Shown here piece after piece: positions 52,140 to 60,893 of a stretch of DNA of 64,000 nucleotides. The position numbers were made by a program, and so were the translations under genes. The stretch lies in contig NZ_CALIZG010000024.1 in the NCBI RefSeq assembly GCF_938028775.1, positions 1 to 64,000 of the forward strand. Reading direction: 5' to 3'. Origin of the DNA: Mogibacterium diversum_A (lineage in GTDB: Bacteria > Bacillota > Clostridia > Peptostreptococcales > Anaerovoracaceae). The first letter of the stretch is position 1. Each line of letters starts with the position of its first letter. The notes below the pieces were generated by a model. The model did not search any database. It worked only from the letters and a program-made list of their open reading frames with translations, and was not told where the DNA came from.

Positions 52140-54257
52140 TTAGTCTTCTACTAGTTCTCTTCTAGATAGATTGATTCTGTTTTGGTTGTCGATTTCAGTT
52201 ACCTTGACAACAACCTTATCTCCAATGTTCATTACATCTTCAACCTTGTCAACTCTATGGTTAGCAATCTTAGAGATGTGTAGCAGACCTTCCTTACCAG
52301 GCAGAATCTCGATAAATGCACCGAAGTTCATAATTCTCTTAACTTCACCCTCGTAAGTCTTGCCAACTTCTACATCAGCTGTAAGATACTCAATCATAGA
52401 CTTAGCCTTAGCAGCACTAGCTTCATCAGAGCTGTAGATACTGATTAGACCTACATCGTCATCAGAGATATCAACCTTGCAGCCTGTCTCTTCCACAATC
52501 TTGTTAACATTCTTGCCGCCAGGTCCAATTACTAGCCTTACCTTGTCAGGGTGCACTCTCAACGAGATGCATCTTGGCGCATAAGGTGATAACTCAGCTC
52601 TTGGTTCAGCAATCTCTTCTAACATGCTTTCAAGGATATGTGCTCTACCAACTCTAGCCTGTTCAAGTGCTTGCTCTAGAATTTCTCTAGATAGACCATG
52701 AACCTTGATATCCATCTGAATTGCGGTAATTCCATCAGGAGTACCTGTTACCTTGAAGTCCATGTCTCCGAGGAAGTCTTCCATGCCCTGGATATCAGAT
52801 AGAATTGCATATCTGCTGCTTCCATCCTCCTCGACTCTCTCAATTAGACCCATAGCTATTCCTGATACAGGCTTCTTAATAGGAACACCGGCATCCATCA
52901 GAGCAAGGCAAGAGCCGCAAGTTGATGCCATCGAAGATGATCCGTTTGAAGATAGAACCTCCGATACCACTCTGATTGCATATGGGAATTCCTCTTCGCT
53001 TGGAATTACGGGAAGAAGCGCTCTCTCAGCGAGTGCTCCGTGACCGATCTCTCTTCTGCCTGGGCTACGAGGTGGCTTTGGCTCACCTGTAGAGTAACCT
53101 GGGAAGTTATATTGATGCATGTATCTCTTGGTAGTTCTATCGATATCAATGCTATCTAAATCCTGTGCCTCTGATAGAGGTGCAAGTGTAGCGACTGATA
53201 GAACCTGAGTCTGCCCTCTCTTGAATAGTCCTGTACCATGTGCTCTTGGCAGGAATCCTGTCTCTGAGAATAGAGGTCTAATCTCACTTAGTTTTCTATT
53301 ATCTGGTCTCACGCCTTCATCAAGGATCATTGATCTCACCTGTTCCTTTTTGATGGCGTATAGAACCTCGCCTACTTCCTTATCCCTGTCTTCAAAGATC
53401 TCTGCAAAGTGTTCGTGAGTTTCAGTCTCGACTTTCTCCATATTCTCGAGACGCTCAAGTTTGTCAAATGTCTTTATCGCTTCAACCATTTTGTCTGTAG
53501 CGTAAGCACGAACGGCTTCATCAACATCGTCATCTGCCTTGAAGACTACGTATTCCATCTTCTCTTTGCCAACTTCATTAGCAATTTCCTCGATAAATAC
53601 GCATAACTGCTTGATCTCTTCATGAGCGAACATGATTGCATCAAGCATGTCACTCTCGGAAACTTCATTGGCACCAGCTTCAACCATCATGATAGCTTCT
53701 TTAGTTCCAGCTACGGTTAAATCGATGTCTGACTTCATTCTCTGTTCATATGTAGGGTTGATGATAAGCTCGCCATCTACTCTTCCCACTTTTACAGATC
53801 CTGTAGGACCATCCCAAGGAATGTCAGATGTAGCTAGAGCAACAGATGAACCAATCATAGCTGCAACTTCAGGTGAACAGTCATGATCAACGCTCATCGC
53901 TACAGCAACAACGGAAACGTCATTTCTAAAGCCCTTTGGGAAAAGTGGTCTGAGCGGTCTATCCATCAGTCTTGATGTTAGGATTCCATGCTCACCAGGT
54001 CTTCCTTCTCTCTTGATATATCCACCAGGGATCTTTCCTACAGCATACATCTTCTCTTCATAGTCGCAGCTAAGAGGAAAGAAATCTATATCCTGTCTTG
54101 GCTGCTTTGAAGCAGTAGCTGTACAGTTTACAACGGTATCTCCATATCTAACTGTAACTTGGCCGTTTGCCTGTTCACAAACCTTTCCAATTTCAAGCTG
54201 TAACAGTCTACCGCCTAGTGCTGTTCTAAATGTGTGATAATCAGTGAATCTTCCCAT
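52140..54257 (-). CDS. pnp: Polynucleotide phosphorylase
   Basis: PNPase is a phosphorolytic 3'-to-5' exonuclease and RNA tailing enzyme. The 705 residues have two RNase PH-like domains (first with GRLLQLEIGKVCEQANG and FFPLSCDYEEKMYAVGKIPGG split around 60-80; second from about 310 with MDFKVTGTPDGITAIQMD), a KH domain with VIGPGGKNVNKIVEETG near 560 and a C-terminal S1 domain. AGGAAGGAG lies 9 bases before the chosen ATG. It follows rpsO, the standard arrangement. Confidence 0.97.
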   Translation of the reverse strand: MGRFTDYHTFRTALGGRLLQLEIGKVCEQANGQVTVRYGDTVVNCTATASKQPRQDIDFFPLSCDYEEKMYAVGKIPGGYIKREGRPGEHGILTSRLMDRPLRPLFPKGFRNDVSVVAVAMSVDHDCSPEVAAMIGSSVALATSDIPWDGPTGSVKVGRVDGELIINPTYEQRMKSDIDLTVAGTKEAIMMVEAGANEVSESDMLDAIMFAHEEIKQLCVFIEEIANEVGKEKMEYVVFKADDDVDEAVRAYATDKMVEAIKTFDKLERLENMEKVETETHEHFAEIFEDRDKEVGEVLYAIKKEQVRSMILDEGVRPDNRKLSEIRPLFSETGFLPRAHGTGLFKRGQTQVLSVATLAPLSEAQDLDSIDIDRTTKRYMHQYNFPGYSTGEPKPPRSPGRREIGHGALAERALLPVIPSEEEFPYAIRVVSEVLSSNGSSSMASTCGSCLALMDAGVPIKKPVSGIAMGLIERVEEDGSSRYAILSDIQGMEDFLGDMDFKVTGTPDGITAIQMDIKVHGLSREILEQALEQARVGRAHILESMLEEIAEPRAELSPYAPRCISLRVHPDKVRLVIGPGGKNVNKIVEETGCKVDISDDDVGLISIYSSDEASAAKAKSMIEYLTADVEVGKTYEGEVKRIMNFGAFIEILPGKEGLLHISKIANHRVDKVEDVMNIGDKVVVKVTEIDNQNRINLSRRELVED

Positions 54258-54364
54258 AATTAACAACTCCTTCCTGTTAATCGTACTATTTTACTAATAA
54301 GATTCGTATTGCAAGTCAATCATTATATAAGATTGGCTTCGGGATTATTCCCTCCTATATACAA

Positions 54365-54390
54365 ATAAGCGGGATACATATCCCGCTTAT
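54365..54390 (-). terminator. Hairpin between rpsO and pnp
   Basis: ATAAGCGGGAT and its complement ATCCCGCTTAT form an 11-bp stem around a short loop, 17 bases after the rpsO stop. The U tract is weak. In other bacteria an RNase III site or attenuator lies here, so it may be either. Confidence 0.65.
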
Positions 54391-54407
54391 ATTGTCAGAT
54401 AATATTA

Positions 54408-54674
54408 CTACTTTCTGAGGCCGAGTCTAGCAATAAGTGCTCTATATCTCTCGATATCAGTATCCTTAAGATACTTGAGTAGGTTTCTTCTCTGTCCTAC
54501 CATCTTAAGAAGACCTCTTCTTGAATGGTAATCCTTAGCGTGCTCCTTGAGGTGTCCGTTAAGATCGTTGATTCTGTAAGTTAGAATCGCAACCTGAACC
54601 TCTGGGGAACCTGTGTCGCCTTCCTTAGTAGCATACTCTTTGATAATTTCCTGCTTCTTTTCCTTTGTAAGCAT
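54408..54674 (-). CDS. rpsO: 30S ribosomal protein S15
   Basis: S15 is a primary 16S rRNA-binding protein. The 88 residues match the family throughout: TGSPEVQVAILTYRINDLNGHLKEHAKDYHSRRGLL in two pieces around residues 21-55, then QRRNLLKYLKD and ERYRALIARLGLRK at the end. AGGAGG precedes the ATG. It is followed by a hairpin and pnp. Confidence 0.98.
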   Translation of the reverse strand: MLTKEKKQEIIKEYATKEGDTGSPEVQVAILTYRINDLNGHLKEHAKDYHSRRGLLKMVGQRRNLLKYLKDTDIERYRALIARLGLRK

Positions 54675-54689
54675 CGTTTCTCCTCCTAT

Positions 54690-54750
54690 TGTTCATCCGC
54701 CCTCACATCGCTACCGTTCGGAGCAACATGTAGCCGAAGCAAGGGTATAA
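54690..54750 (-). promoter_or_regulatory. Possible S15 autoregulatory leader
   Basis: In the rpsO leader the minus strand forms a long imperfect hairpin, CATGTTGCTCC-GAAC-GGTAGCGATGTG (bases 54704-54730), bracketed by CCCT and AGGG that can close it. G-U pairs and a GC-rich stem near the ribosome-binding site are features of known S15 leaders. The match to a described class was not tested. Confidence 0.4.
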
Positions 54751-54806
54751 AAAATTACTTTGTTATACTATCATACATACATGTATCTGTCTAGTTTTCG
54801 AGCAAA

Positions 54807-55490
54807 TTACTTTAGCGAATTCAGATACTCTTTCACATCATCACTGACCCTGAAGCTCTCTTTTGCCTTCTGAATGGTTTTGCGATGTACCCATTCTTCA
54901 AGCCTTTTGTTCTCGATATATGGGATCGTTTCGTCATATTGCTTAGCAAGTGCAGTTGCGAAGTACCACGCCTGCATCATTCTCACATAATATTCTTCAG
55001 ATTTAACTCCTGCCACCCATTCCAGATATTGTGGATCAAATGTATCATCGAGATAAAACTCCAGCAGTACTCCAATTCCAAATCTAACGGTATAAGTATC
55101 ACCTGATGAAATCCATCTCTTAACTTCATTTTCAAGTTTATTTAGATTACCCTTGAACGCTTTCTTAAAGCTGAGCAAATCACAAGTAGCCCAGTTGTCT
55201 ACATATGGGAGCAGCTTATCTATTTCACTTAAAGCCTCTTCATAGTCACTTATCATACAGATGATCATCCCATGGAGATTAAGCTCTTCATAATACTCGT
55301 GAGGAAGGTCTCTTATAAACTCTCCATAATCACCTGATTTAAAAACTTCCTTTGCGAGTTTCCTTAGTGCCGGAGTTCTAACTCCTATTACTGTATCCGG
55401 ATTAACCCCTGGAATTAGTTTACAATGGAAGTTCTTATAGTCCATATCTTGCATATCAAAAAGCTTGCTTCTAATCTCTTTTTTCTTCAC
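54807..55490 (-). CDS. DNA alkylation repair protein (AlkD family)
   Basis: A 227-residue all-helical protein of the HEAT-like AlkD family, DNA glycosylases for bulky or positively charged alkyl lesions. Motifs seen are GVRTPALRKLAKEVFKSGDY near 37 and LLPYVDNWATCDLLS near 96, where Asp and Trp match the family's lesion-facing residues, and KRWISSGDTYTVRFGIGVLL. It overlaps the upstream DUF1275 gene by 20 bases and ends the long operon. Confidence 0.88.
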   Translation of the reverse strand: MKKKEIRSKLFDMQDMDYKNFHCKLIPGVNPDTVIGVRTPALRKLAKEVFKSGDYGEFIRDLPHEYYEELNLHGMIICMISDYEEALSEIDKLLPYVDNWATCDLLSFKKAFKGNLNKLENEVKRWISSGDTYTVRFGIGVLLEFYLDDTFDPQYLEWVAGVKSEEYYVRMMQAWYFATALAKQYDETIPYIENKRLEEWVHRKTIQKAKESFRVSDDVKEYLNSLK

Positions 55491-56169
55491 GGCATTTCCT
55501 TTCGATACTCTTGTTGTTGAAGAACATCATTATATTGGCGATAAGTAAGAGAAGCACAACTATGAACGCTGCCGATTCATGAATTCTTCGCGTAAAGAAG
55601 TCCCCGATGATTGCCCCGCATATAAAAAACATTATGCATCCATAGTAATGAAGACTCTTTCGTATATAATTAAAATCCTTTGTCGCCATGTACATATTTA
55701 TATTCATGGTTCCTGTCTTGAGGTTCCCAGTACACATCGTAGTAGAAATAGTATATCCACGCACTTTTGCAAAAGTCACAACTTGAATGCCACACGTTAA
55801 TGATATAAGTGAGTTTGCAAGAAGGTTATACTCCTGTGGTATGAATCCTGCTACAAACATAGCAATGATTTCGAAACAAATAGTGACCTGACGCCAATGA
55901 AGTCTTGTCGGTCTATTTTTGCGAATTATTTTTACGTGCTGGGAAATCATAACTCCCCCTGCAAATGAAACTATCGGAATTAGGTAATGAAATATATTTC
56001 GTATGTTGTGATTACCTAGGCTGATTGCAAGCAGTACTATGTTACCAGTTGCAGCGTTAGCAAAAACTCCCCCCCTGCAGGTATATGAATAAGCATCCAT
56101 AAATCCACCGCATATTGCAAGCAGTATTCCTATTCTCATTGATTCAGAAGTTTCAAACTCCTTTTTCAT
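55471..56169 (-). CDS. DUF1275 (YoaK-like) membrane protein
   Basis: A 232-residue protein with about six hydrophobic segments. The family signature GGFMDAYSYTCRGGVFANA followed by ATGNIVLLAISLG lies near residues 20-50. Function is unknown in the family. The ATG at 56169 follows AGGGGG. A longer frame to 56304 would overlap the LRR gene and is not credible. It lies 13 bases after the LRR gene and overlaps alkD. Confidence 0.88.
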   Translation of the reverse strand: MKKEFETSESMRIGILLAICGGFMDAYSYTCRGGVFANAATGNIVLLAISLGNHNIRNIFHYLIPIVSFAGGVMISQHVKIIRKNRPTRLHWRQVTICFEIIAMFVAGFIPQEYNLLANSLISLTCGIQVVTFAKVRGYTISTTMCTGNLKTGTMNINMYMATKDFNYIRKSLHYYGCIMFFICGAIIGDFFTRRIHESAAFIVVLLLLIANIMMFFNNKSIERKCREEKRD

Positions 56170-56182
56170 ATTTCCCCCTACT

Positions 56183-56956
56183 CTAAGCAAATGGATTCCA
56201 TGCCTCTTCAGCTTGCTCAGGCTCCTCTCTCTGAATTTTATTTTGTTCATCAATAAGAAGTGCAACAATTTCGGAGCTTTTTTGACTAGCAGCCATCTCC
56301 ACAAGTTCGCTGATGAAGGCTGATTTAACTAGATCTCTTCTAACCATATAGCTTATTGCAAGAGTTCTAGAATCAGTAATGGCCCTTCTCGTAAGCCTAT
56401 CACCATGTTCGTCGATATATCTGTAGATTAATTCTGCCTCATTAGGCTTTTCCTGACTTACATCATCACTGCTATGTTTTTCCATATAAGAAAGAACCGC
56501 AACATCTCTGATAGTCTCAGGGAGGACTTCAAGTTTTTCCGGACCTATATGTAGCGTCGTCAGTTTAGGGACCCTGCTGAATGCATTATCATCTACCACG
56601 TCAATGCTATTCGGTAAATAAATCTCGATTAGAGAGTTACAATCAATGAACATCTCATCATCAATAACCTTAGTTCCTTTTGGAATTGCAACCATTTCAA
56701 GAGACCAGCAATTCTCAAACACACCTTTCCCAAACTCATCTACAGTCTGTGGCAGAATTATCTCCTTCATGCTATAACACATTCTAAAAGCATAATTCCC
56801 AATATTCTTGACTGATTCTCCCATTTCAATCGCTTTAATCTGTCCTCTTTCGCTAAACGCCCTATCTGCTATCGCAAACACGAATTTAGGAATAACAACT
56901 CGTGACACATTTTCGTCATAATTGATAAGTGTGTGTCCTGCTATTAGCTTTGGCAT
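56183..56956 (-). CDS. BspA-type leucine-rich repeat protein, cytoplasmic
   Basis: A 257-residue protein with five or so LRR_5 repeats of about 23 residues between 20 and 150, for example YAFRMCYSMKEIILPQTVDEF and NAFSRVPKLTTLHIG. The C-terminal 100 residues are charged and helical, with a possible ankyrin-like unit (SSEIVALLIDEQNKI). There is no signal peptide or cell-wall anchor, unlike surface BspA proteins, so it probably works inside the cell. It starts 12 bases after the MoxR gene. I infer a partner or substrate role for the MoxR-VWA pair. Confidence 0.85.
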   Translation of the reverse strand: MPKLIAGHTLINYDENVSRVVIPKFVFAIADRAFSERGQIKAIEMGESVKNIGNYAFRMCYSMKEIILPQTVDEFGKGVFENCWSLEMVAIPKGTKVIDDEMFIDCNSLIEIYLPNSIDVVDDNAFSRVPKLTTLHIGPEKLEVLPETIRDVAVLSYMEKHSSDDVSQEKPNEAELIYRYIDEHGDRLTRRAITDSRTLAISYMVRRDLVKSAFISELVEMAASQKSSEIVALLIDEQNKIQREEPEQAEEAWNPFA

Positions 56957-56968
56957 ACAGACTCCTTA

Positions 56969-58468
56969 CTATTCTAAACCTTCAATCTCTCTGGTAAGCT
57001 CCTGCTCCCTGTCGCTCATCATAAGCCCCTTGCTCCACCTCGAGTATTCTTCACTTCCATGCTTTCCTAGGAAGCCCGCACTATATCTATCTTCTGAAAG
57101 AGTTCTAACAAATATCATCATTTCGTTATCCCCCTCAAAAGAGCTTTCTATAAAATTAAATGAGTTTCTGAGGCGATCCTGCACCGACTTTACAAGAGCA
57201 TTTCTCTCATCGTTTAGTTTACTCATCTCACCAGTAATAACTGACGAAGGTTCACCTATTCCACCTTTGACATTATGCACGATGTCTCTCATGGTCTGGA
57301 TAGACTTTCTTGCAATTCTCTCGTTCATCCTAGATATAGAGTGTGCTTTCTTACGTTCCTCTAGATCAAGTTCCATATCGGAGGATATAAGCTTCAAAAT
57401 ATGAGCAGCTTTATCAAGCCTTGCACCTAATAATTCATCCTTTTGAATCTTAATACGGCTCACTACTTCATCTATAACTGCAGATTTCACAAACTCACGT
57501 CTAAATTCTGAGCCTAGAGCATCGCTTAATAATCTGACAACCGTAATGCGCTCATCAAACGGGGCATCTGCGAGTTTCGCGGCCGCTTTATCAAAGCCAT
57601 TACCTGCAAGGATTCCAGCGATATCATACTCTCTCCTATAGCGATAAAACAAATCATAGTACGAAGTAAAATCGCGGGCGATTCTCTCATCCTGAATATA
57701 CTGGCTCACCAGTTCGAGATTAACTTCGATATCGTTTTCTTCATATAGGTAGATCATCTCAGATAGATCTACCCATCCTCTAGCTGTTACAAAGAGCTTG
57801 CCATCAACCGTAAGCCTTACACTATAGAAGTCATCTTTTTTGATACTTAAATAATTTAGTACCGAAGCATGCACAGCATTATTTCTAGCATATACGAGCC
57901 ACGGCTCAAGCTCCGGTTCTACATCAATTCTCTTAAGTCTATCGAGTGTTGCAAGATCGAATTCCCTCGCCGAGTTATTGTACTCCAGAGGATTTCCTGC
58001 TGTTACGACCACCCAGCCCTCTGGAAGTCTATGACGGCCAAATACTTTCATTTGAAGAAACTGCAGCATTGCGGGCGCAAGTGTTTCCGATACACAGTTA
58101 ATTTCATCTAAGAAGAGAATTCCTTCCCTCTTACCAGTTTCTTCCATCTTGTCATACACACTAGCAATGATCTCACTCATGGTGTATTCCGTAGTCCTAT
58201 AGCTATCATCACCATACTGATGTTCAGAAATGAAAGGCAGTCCTATTGCACTCTGCCTAGTGTGGTGCGTCATAGAATATGAAACCAGAGCAATATCCAT
58301 CTCCTCTGCTACTTGTGACATAATCTCAGTCTTGCCAACTCCAGGCGGTCCTACGAGAAATATCGGTCTCTGCCTCTCAACCTGTATCTTATATTCTCCA
58401 AATTCATCCTTTGACAGGTATGAAATAACTGAGTATTTCACCTGATTCTTTGCTTCTTGAATATTCAA
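56969..58468 (-). CDS. MoxR-type AAA+ ATPase
   Basis: A 499-residue AAA+ protein. Walker A is FLVGPPGVGKTEIM (37-50), Walker B ILFLDEINCVSE near 138 and sensor 1 VVVTAGNPLEYN near 175, followed by an arginine region RLKRIDVEPE. The C-terminal 300 residues are helical and longer than in ordinary MoxR proteins. MoxR ATPases act as chaperone-like maturation factors with VWA-domain partners, and such a partner is directly upstream. ATPase activity is expected; substrates unknown. Confidence 0.9.
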   Translation of the reverse strand: MNIQEAKNQVKYSVISYLSKDEFGEYKIQVERQRPIFLVGPPGVGKTEIMSQVAEEMDIALVSYSMTHHTRQSAIGLPFISEHQYGDDSYRTTEYTMSEIIASVYDKMEETGKREGILFLDEINCVSETLAPAMLQFLQMKVFGRHRLPEGWVVVTAGNPLEYNNSAREFDLATLDRLKRIDVEPELEPWLVYARNNAVHASVLNYLSIKKDDFYSVRLTVDGKLFVTARGWVDLSEMIYLYEENDIEVNLELVSQYIQDERIARDFTSYYDLFYRYRREYDIAGILAGNGFDKAAAKLADAPFDERITVVRLLSDALGSEFRREFVKSAVIDEVVSRIKIQKDELLGARLDKAAHILKLISSDMELDLEERKKAHSISRMNERIARKSIQTMRDIVHNVKGGIGEPSSVITGEMSKLNDERNALVKSVQDRLRNSFNFIESSFEGDNEMMIFVRTLSEDRYSAGFLGKHGSEEYSRWSKGLMMSDREQELTREIEGLE

Positions 58469-58500
58469 TTTATCTCCATTTCCACATACCTAGATATGTT

Positions 58501-59976
58501 TCACTCGTCAAAATACACCTTCATCGCCCACGCCGGAACATCATCGCCACACGCATCGTCATCTACGAATATGAATGCCGTATCGTACATCGGCTTTCGT
58601 TTTGGGTAAGTCCCTTTTCCATCTGTAAAATACAGCAGCCCTCTTAGATTTCTTAGTTCCTTCTTACGTATGAGCTCATTTATATAATGGAATACTGGAC
58701 GAAAATCTGTTCCGCCAAGGCCTTTAATTTCTAAATTGCGCAGAAAACCATCCACATCATCCCGGTTCTTAAGCACTGTATCATCCTGAATCTCTGCATC
58801 ACATTGTACCACATGAATGTTAAATTTAGCTCCGATAACATCGTTGTTACAAAGTATCTCGAAGCTTTTGTCAACAAACTTCTTAACTAGCTCGCCATCC
58901 GTGGATCCTGAAGTATCAATTGCTATAACGAGGTCGCGAATATTTTTCTCGTCTTTGTACTCGAGAGGCTCGATGAGTGGCATGTCTCTATACCTATTTA
59001 ATCCATACGTATACATGATGTAGTCAAATGAATCATCGTCGACCTTAAGAGTCTCATGGTTGGCAGCAAATTTCCTGAGAAATGTGCTGTAATCAATCCG
59101 TTTCTCCTCGGCATACCTTAGCTCTCGCTTCATCGTTCCGCCAGCATCTCCGAAGCTAGTGTCATCCATTTCGAGTGCAGTCTTTACCATCTCTCGAATC
59201 TTATCCCAATCCTGGTCAGATAGCAGCGCTGCACCATCGCATTCTTCATTAATGTCCGACTCCTCTATGCTCGTTATATCAAACTTCGTATCAGTATCAT
59301 CGTCGAAGCTTCGCTGCTGATTTTCCTCCTGATCTCGCAGACTAGGATTTTCTAACTCATCATCACCCGCTTCGGAAGATTCAACTGGCTTATTCGAGCT
59401 CTTATTAGCTCCGTACCAAAGCGAATGATTATCAACTGTAAATAATTCTCGCATCAACCCTACTTCAGCTTCAATCGGTGGGTCATATACAAAAGACTTA
59501 TATAGTCTATCTACCGAAAGCCTACCTCGTTTAGCTTTAATTCTTTTAAGTTCATCTCGTCTTTCACTGCTTTCCGGTGTATTTAAGCAGGGTGCACCAA
59601 GTGACTCAATCATTTCTTCAACAGCAATATCTGATGCCAAATCCCAGTACAGTCTATTTACCTTCTCACTGACATAGTAATGTTTGAAAATGCAATGAAG
59701 AAGAACATGCATATAATCATGTGTGAATGTGGAAAGACCGCTTTTCATTCTGGCAAATATCTCATCGCTACTATAGTACAGCGTTGTTCCATCTACCATG
59801 AAAATACACTTCTTATCGAGCACAATTTCTTTTTTGAGCGCAAAAACAGCAGAGTCCATAAACCGCATGCTTGCGACGATCTTGTCCTGTGCTGCGGCAA
59901 TTATCTTCTCTGCTAAAATCACATCTTTATTTAATTCTCTATCTTTATGTTCATTATTAAAGCTCTTTGACACCAT
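58501..59976 (-). CDS. VWA-domain protein with DUF2201-type metallopeptidase-like region
   Basis: The 491 residues have an N-terminal DUF2201-like region (about 20-150) containing FTHDYMHVLLHCIFKHY, where His86 and His90 form an H-x3-H zinc pattern but the usual Glu is Asp87. A charged, Glu/Asp-rich linker follows (about 195-260). The C-terminal VWA domain (from about 340) has a complete MIDAS: DTSGS, Thr in LGGTDFRP and YFTDGKG. Its ATG overlaps ribF by 20 bases, with AGGAG upstream. It is the expected partner of the MoxR ATPase 32 bases downstream. Confidence 0.9.
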   Translation of the reverse strand: MVSKSFNNEHKDRELNKDVILAEKIIAAAQDKIVASMRFMDSAVFALKKEIVLDKKCIFMVDGTTLYYSSDEIFARMKSGLSTFTHDYMHVLLHCIFKHYYVSEKVNRLYWDLASDIAVEEMIESLGAPCLNTPESSERRDELKRIKAKRGRLSVDRLYKSFVYDPPIEAEVGLMRELFTVDNHSLWYGANKSSNKPVESSEAGDDELENPSLRDQEENQQRSFDDDTDTKFDITSIEESDINEECDGAALLSDQDWDKIREMVKTALEMDDTSFGDAGGTMKRELRYAEEKRIDYSTFLRKFAANHETLKVDDDSFDYIMYTYGLNRYRDMPLIEPLEYKDEKNIRDLVIAIDTSGSTDGELVKKFVDKSFEILCNNDVIGAKFNIHVVQCDAEIQDDTVLKNRDDVDGFLRNLEIKGLGGTDFRPVFHYINELIRKKELRNLRGLLYFTDGKGTYPKRKPMYDTAFIFVDDDACGDDVPAWAMKVYFDE

Positions 59977-60892
59977 GAAATCTCCTAGCTGATTCTACAT
60001 CATCAGCAATGTGTTCGGTGAGCAGCTCTATACTTTTAAATTTAACCTCTGGTCTATGAAGCTTAAGAAATTCAATTTTTATTTCTCTTCCATATAATTC
60101 TTCATTTACACCAAATATGTGTGTCTCAATAGATTTATTATAATCACCAATAGTCGGTTTATTACCGACGTTAGAAACACTGTTAAAAGTAGAATGACCC
60201 ACTGAAGTTAGTGTAAAATACACTCCATTCATAGGCGATATCTTGGTCGGACTAAGTTCAATGTTAGCTGTCGGAAATCCTATTTTTGAACCGATATGAT
60301 TTCCGCGAATCACAGTGCCATTGATGCTAAACGGTCTACCGAGATATTCATTAGCCTTTATGATATCTCCGGCTTCGATGTATTTTCTTATGGCAGTTGA
60401 ACTAACAATTTCGGAACCGACTTTAACCGGGGGAATTATACTAGTTTCATACCCGCATATGTTACCAAACTCAAGGAGCAAATTATCGTCACCACTAGCC
60501 CTTGTGCCAAAACGGTAATTAAAACCACAAGATACGCCTTTCACCTTTAGCTTATCACATAGAATATCTTTAATGAATACCTCTGGCAACATATTCATCG
60601 TAACTTCATCAAATGGCACATCAAACACCACTTCAATGCCTGCGTCTTCAAAAAGCTGCAACTTTTCATCATCATTAGCAATAAAGAGTACGCCACCACC
60701 AGTCTTTCCAAATAGCTCGCGCGGATGATTTGAAAATGTAAAACAAGCTGGCCTTACACCAAGCTTTGCTGCCAGCTTAACGGCAGACTTTAAAATCTTC
60801 TGGTGTCCTATATGGACACCGTCAAAATTGCCCAAGGCAACTGACGTTTCAAAATCTATATTAATATCTGCAAGTGATCTGTACACCTTCAT
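59957..60892 (-). CDS. ribF: Bifunctional riboflavin kinase/FAD synthetase
   Basis: RibF makes FMN and FAD from riboflavin. The 311 residues have the nucleotidyl-transferase domain with VALGNFDGVHIGHQKIL near residue 19 and STAIRKYIEAGDI near 172, and the flavokinase domain with GNHIGSKIGFPTANI near 195 and GVYFTLTSV. Its ATG lies one base after the truB stop. The position after truB is the usual one. Confidence 0.96.
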   Translation of the reverse strand: MKVYRSLADINIDFETSVALGNFDGVHIGHQKILKSAVKLAAKLGVRPACFTFSNHPRELFGKTGGGVLFIANDDEKLQLFEDAGIEVVFDVPFDEVTMNMLPEVFIKDILCDKLKVKGVSCGFNYRFGTRASGDDNLLLEFGNICGYETSIIPPVKVGSEIVSSTAIRKYIEAGDIIKANEYLGRPFSINGTVIRGNHIGSKIGFPTANIELSPTKISPMNGVYFTLTSVGHSTFNSVSNVGNKPTIGDYNKSIETHIFGVNEELYGREIKIEFLKLHRPEVKFKSIELLTEHIADDVESARRFHGVKEL

Positions 60893-60893
60893 A

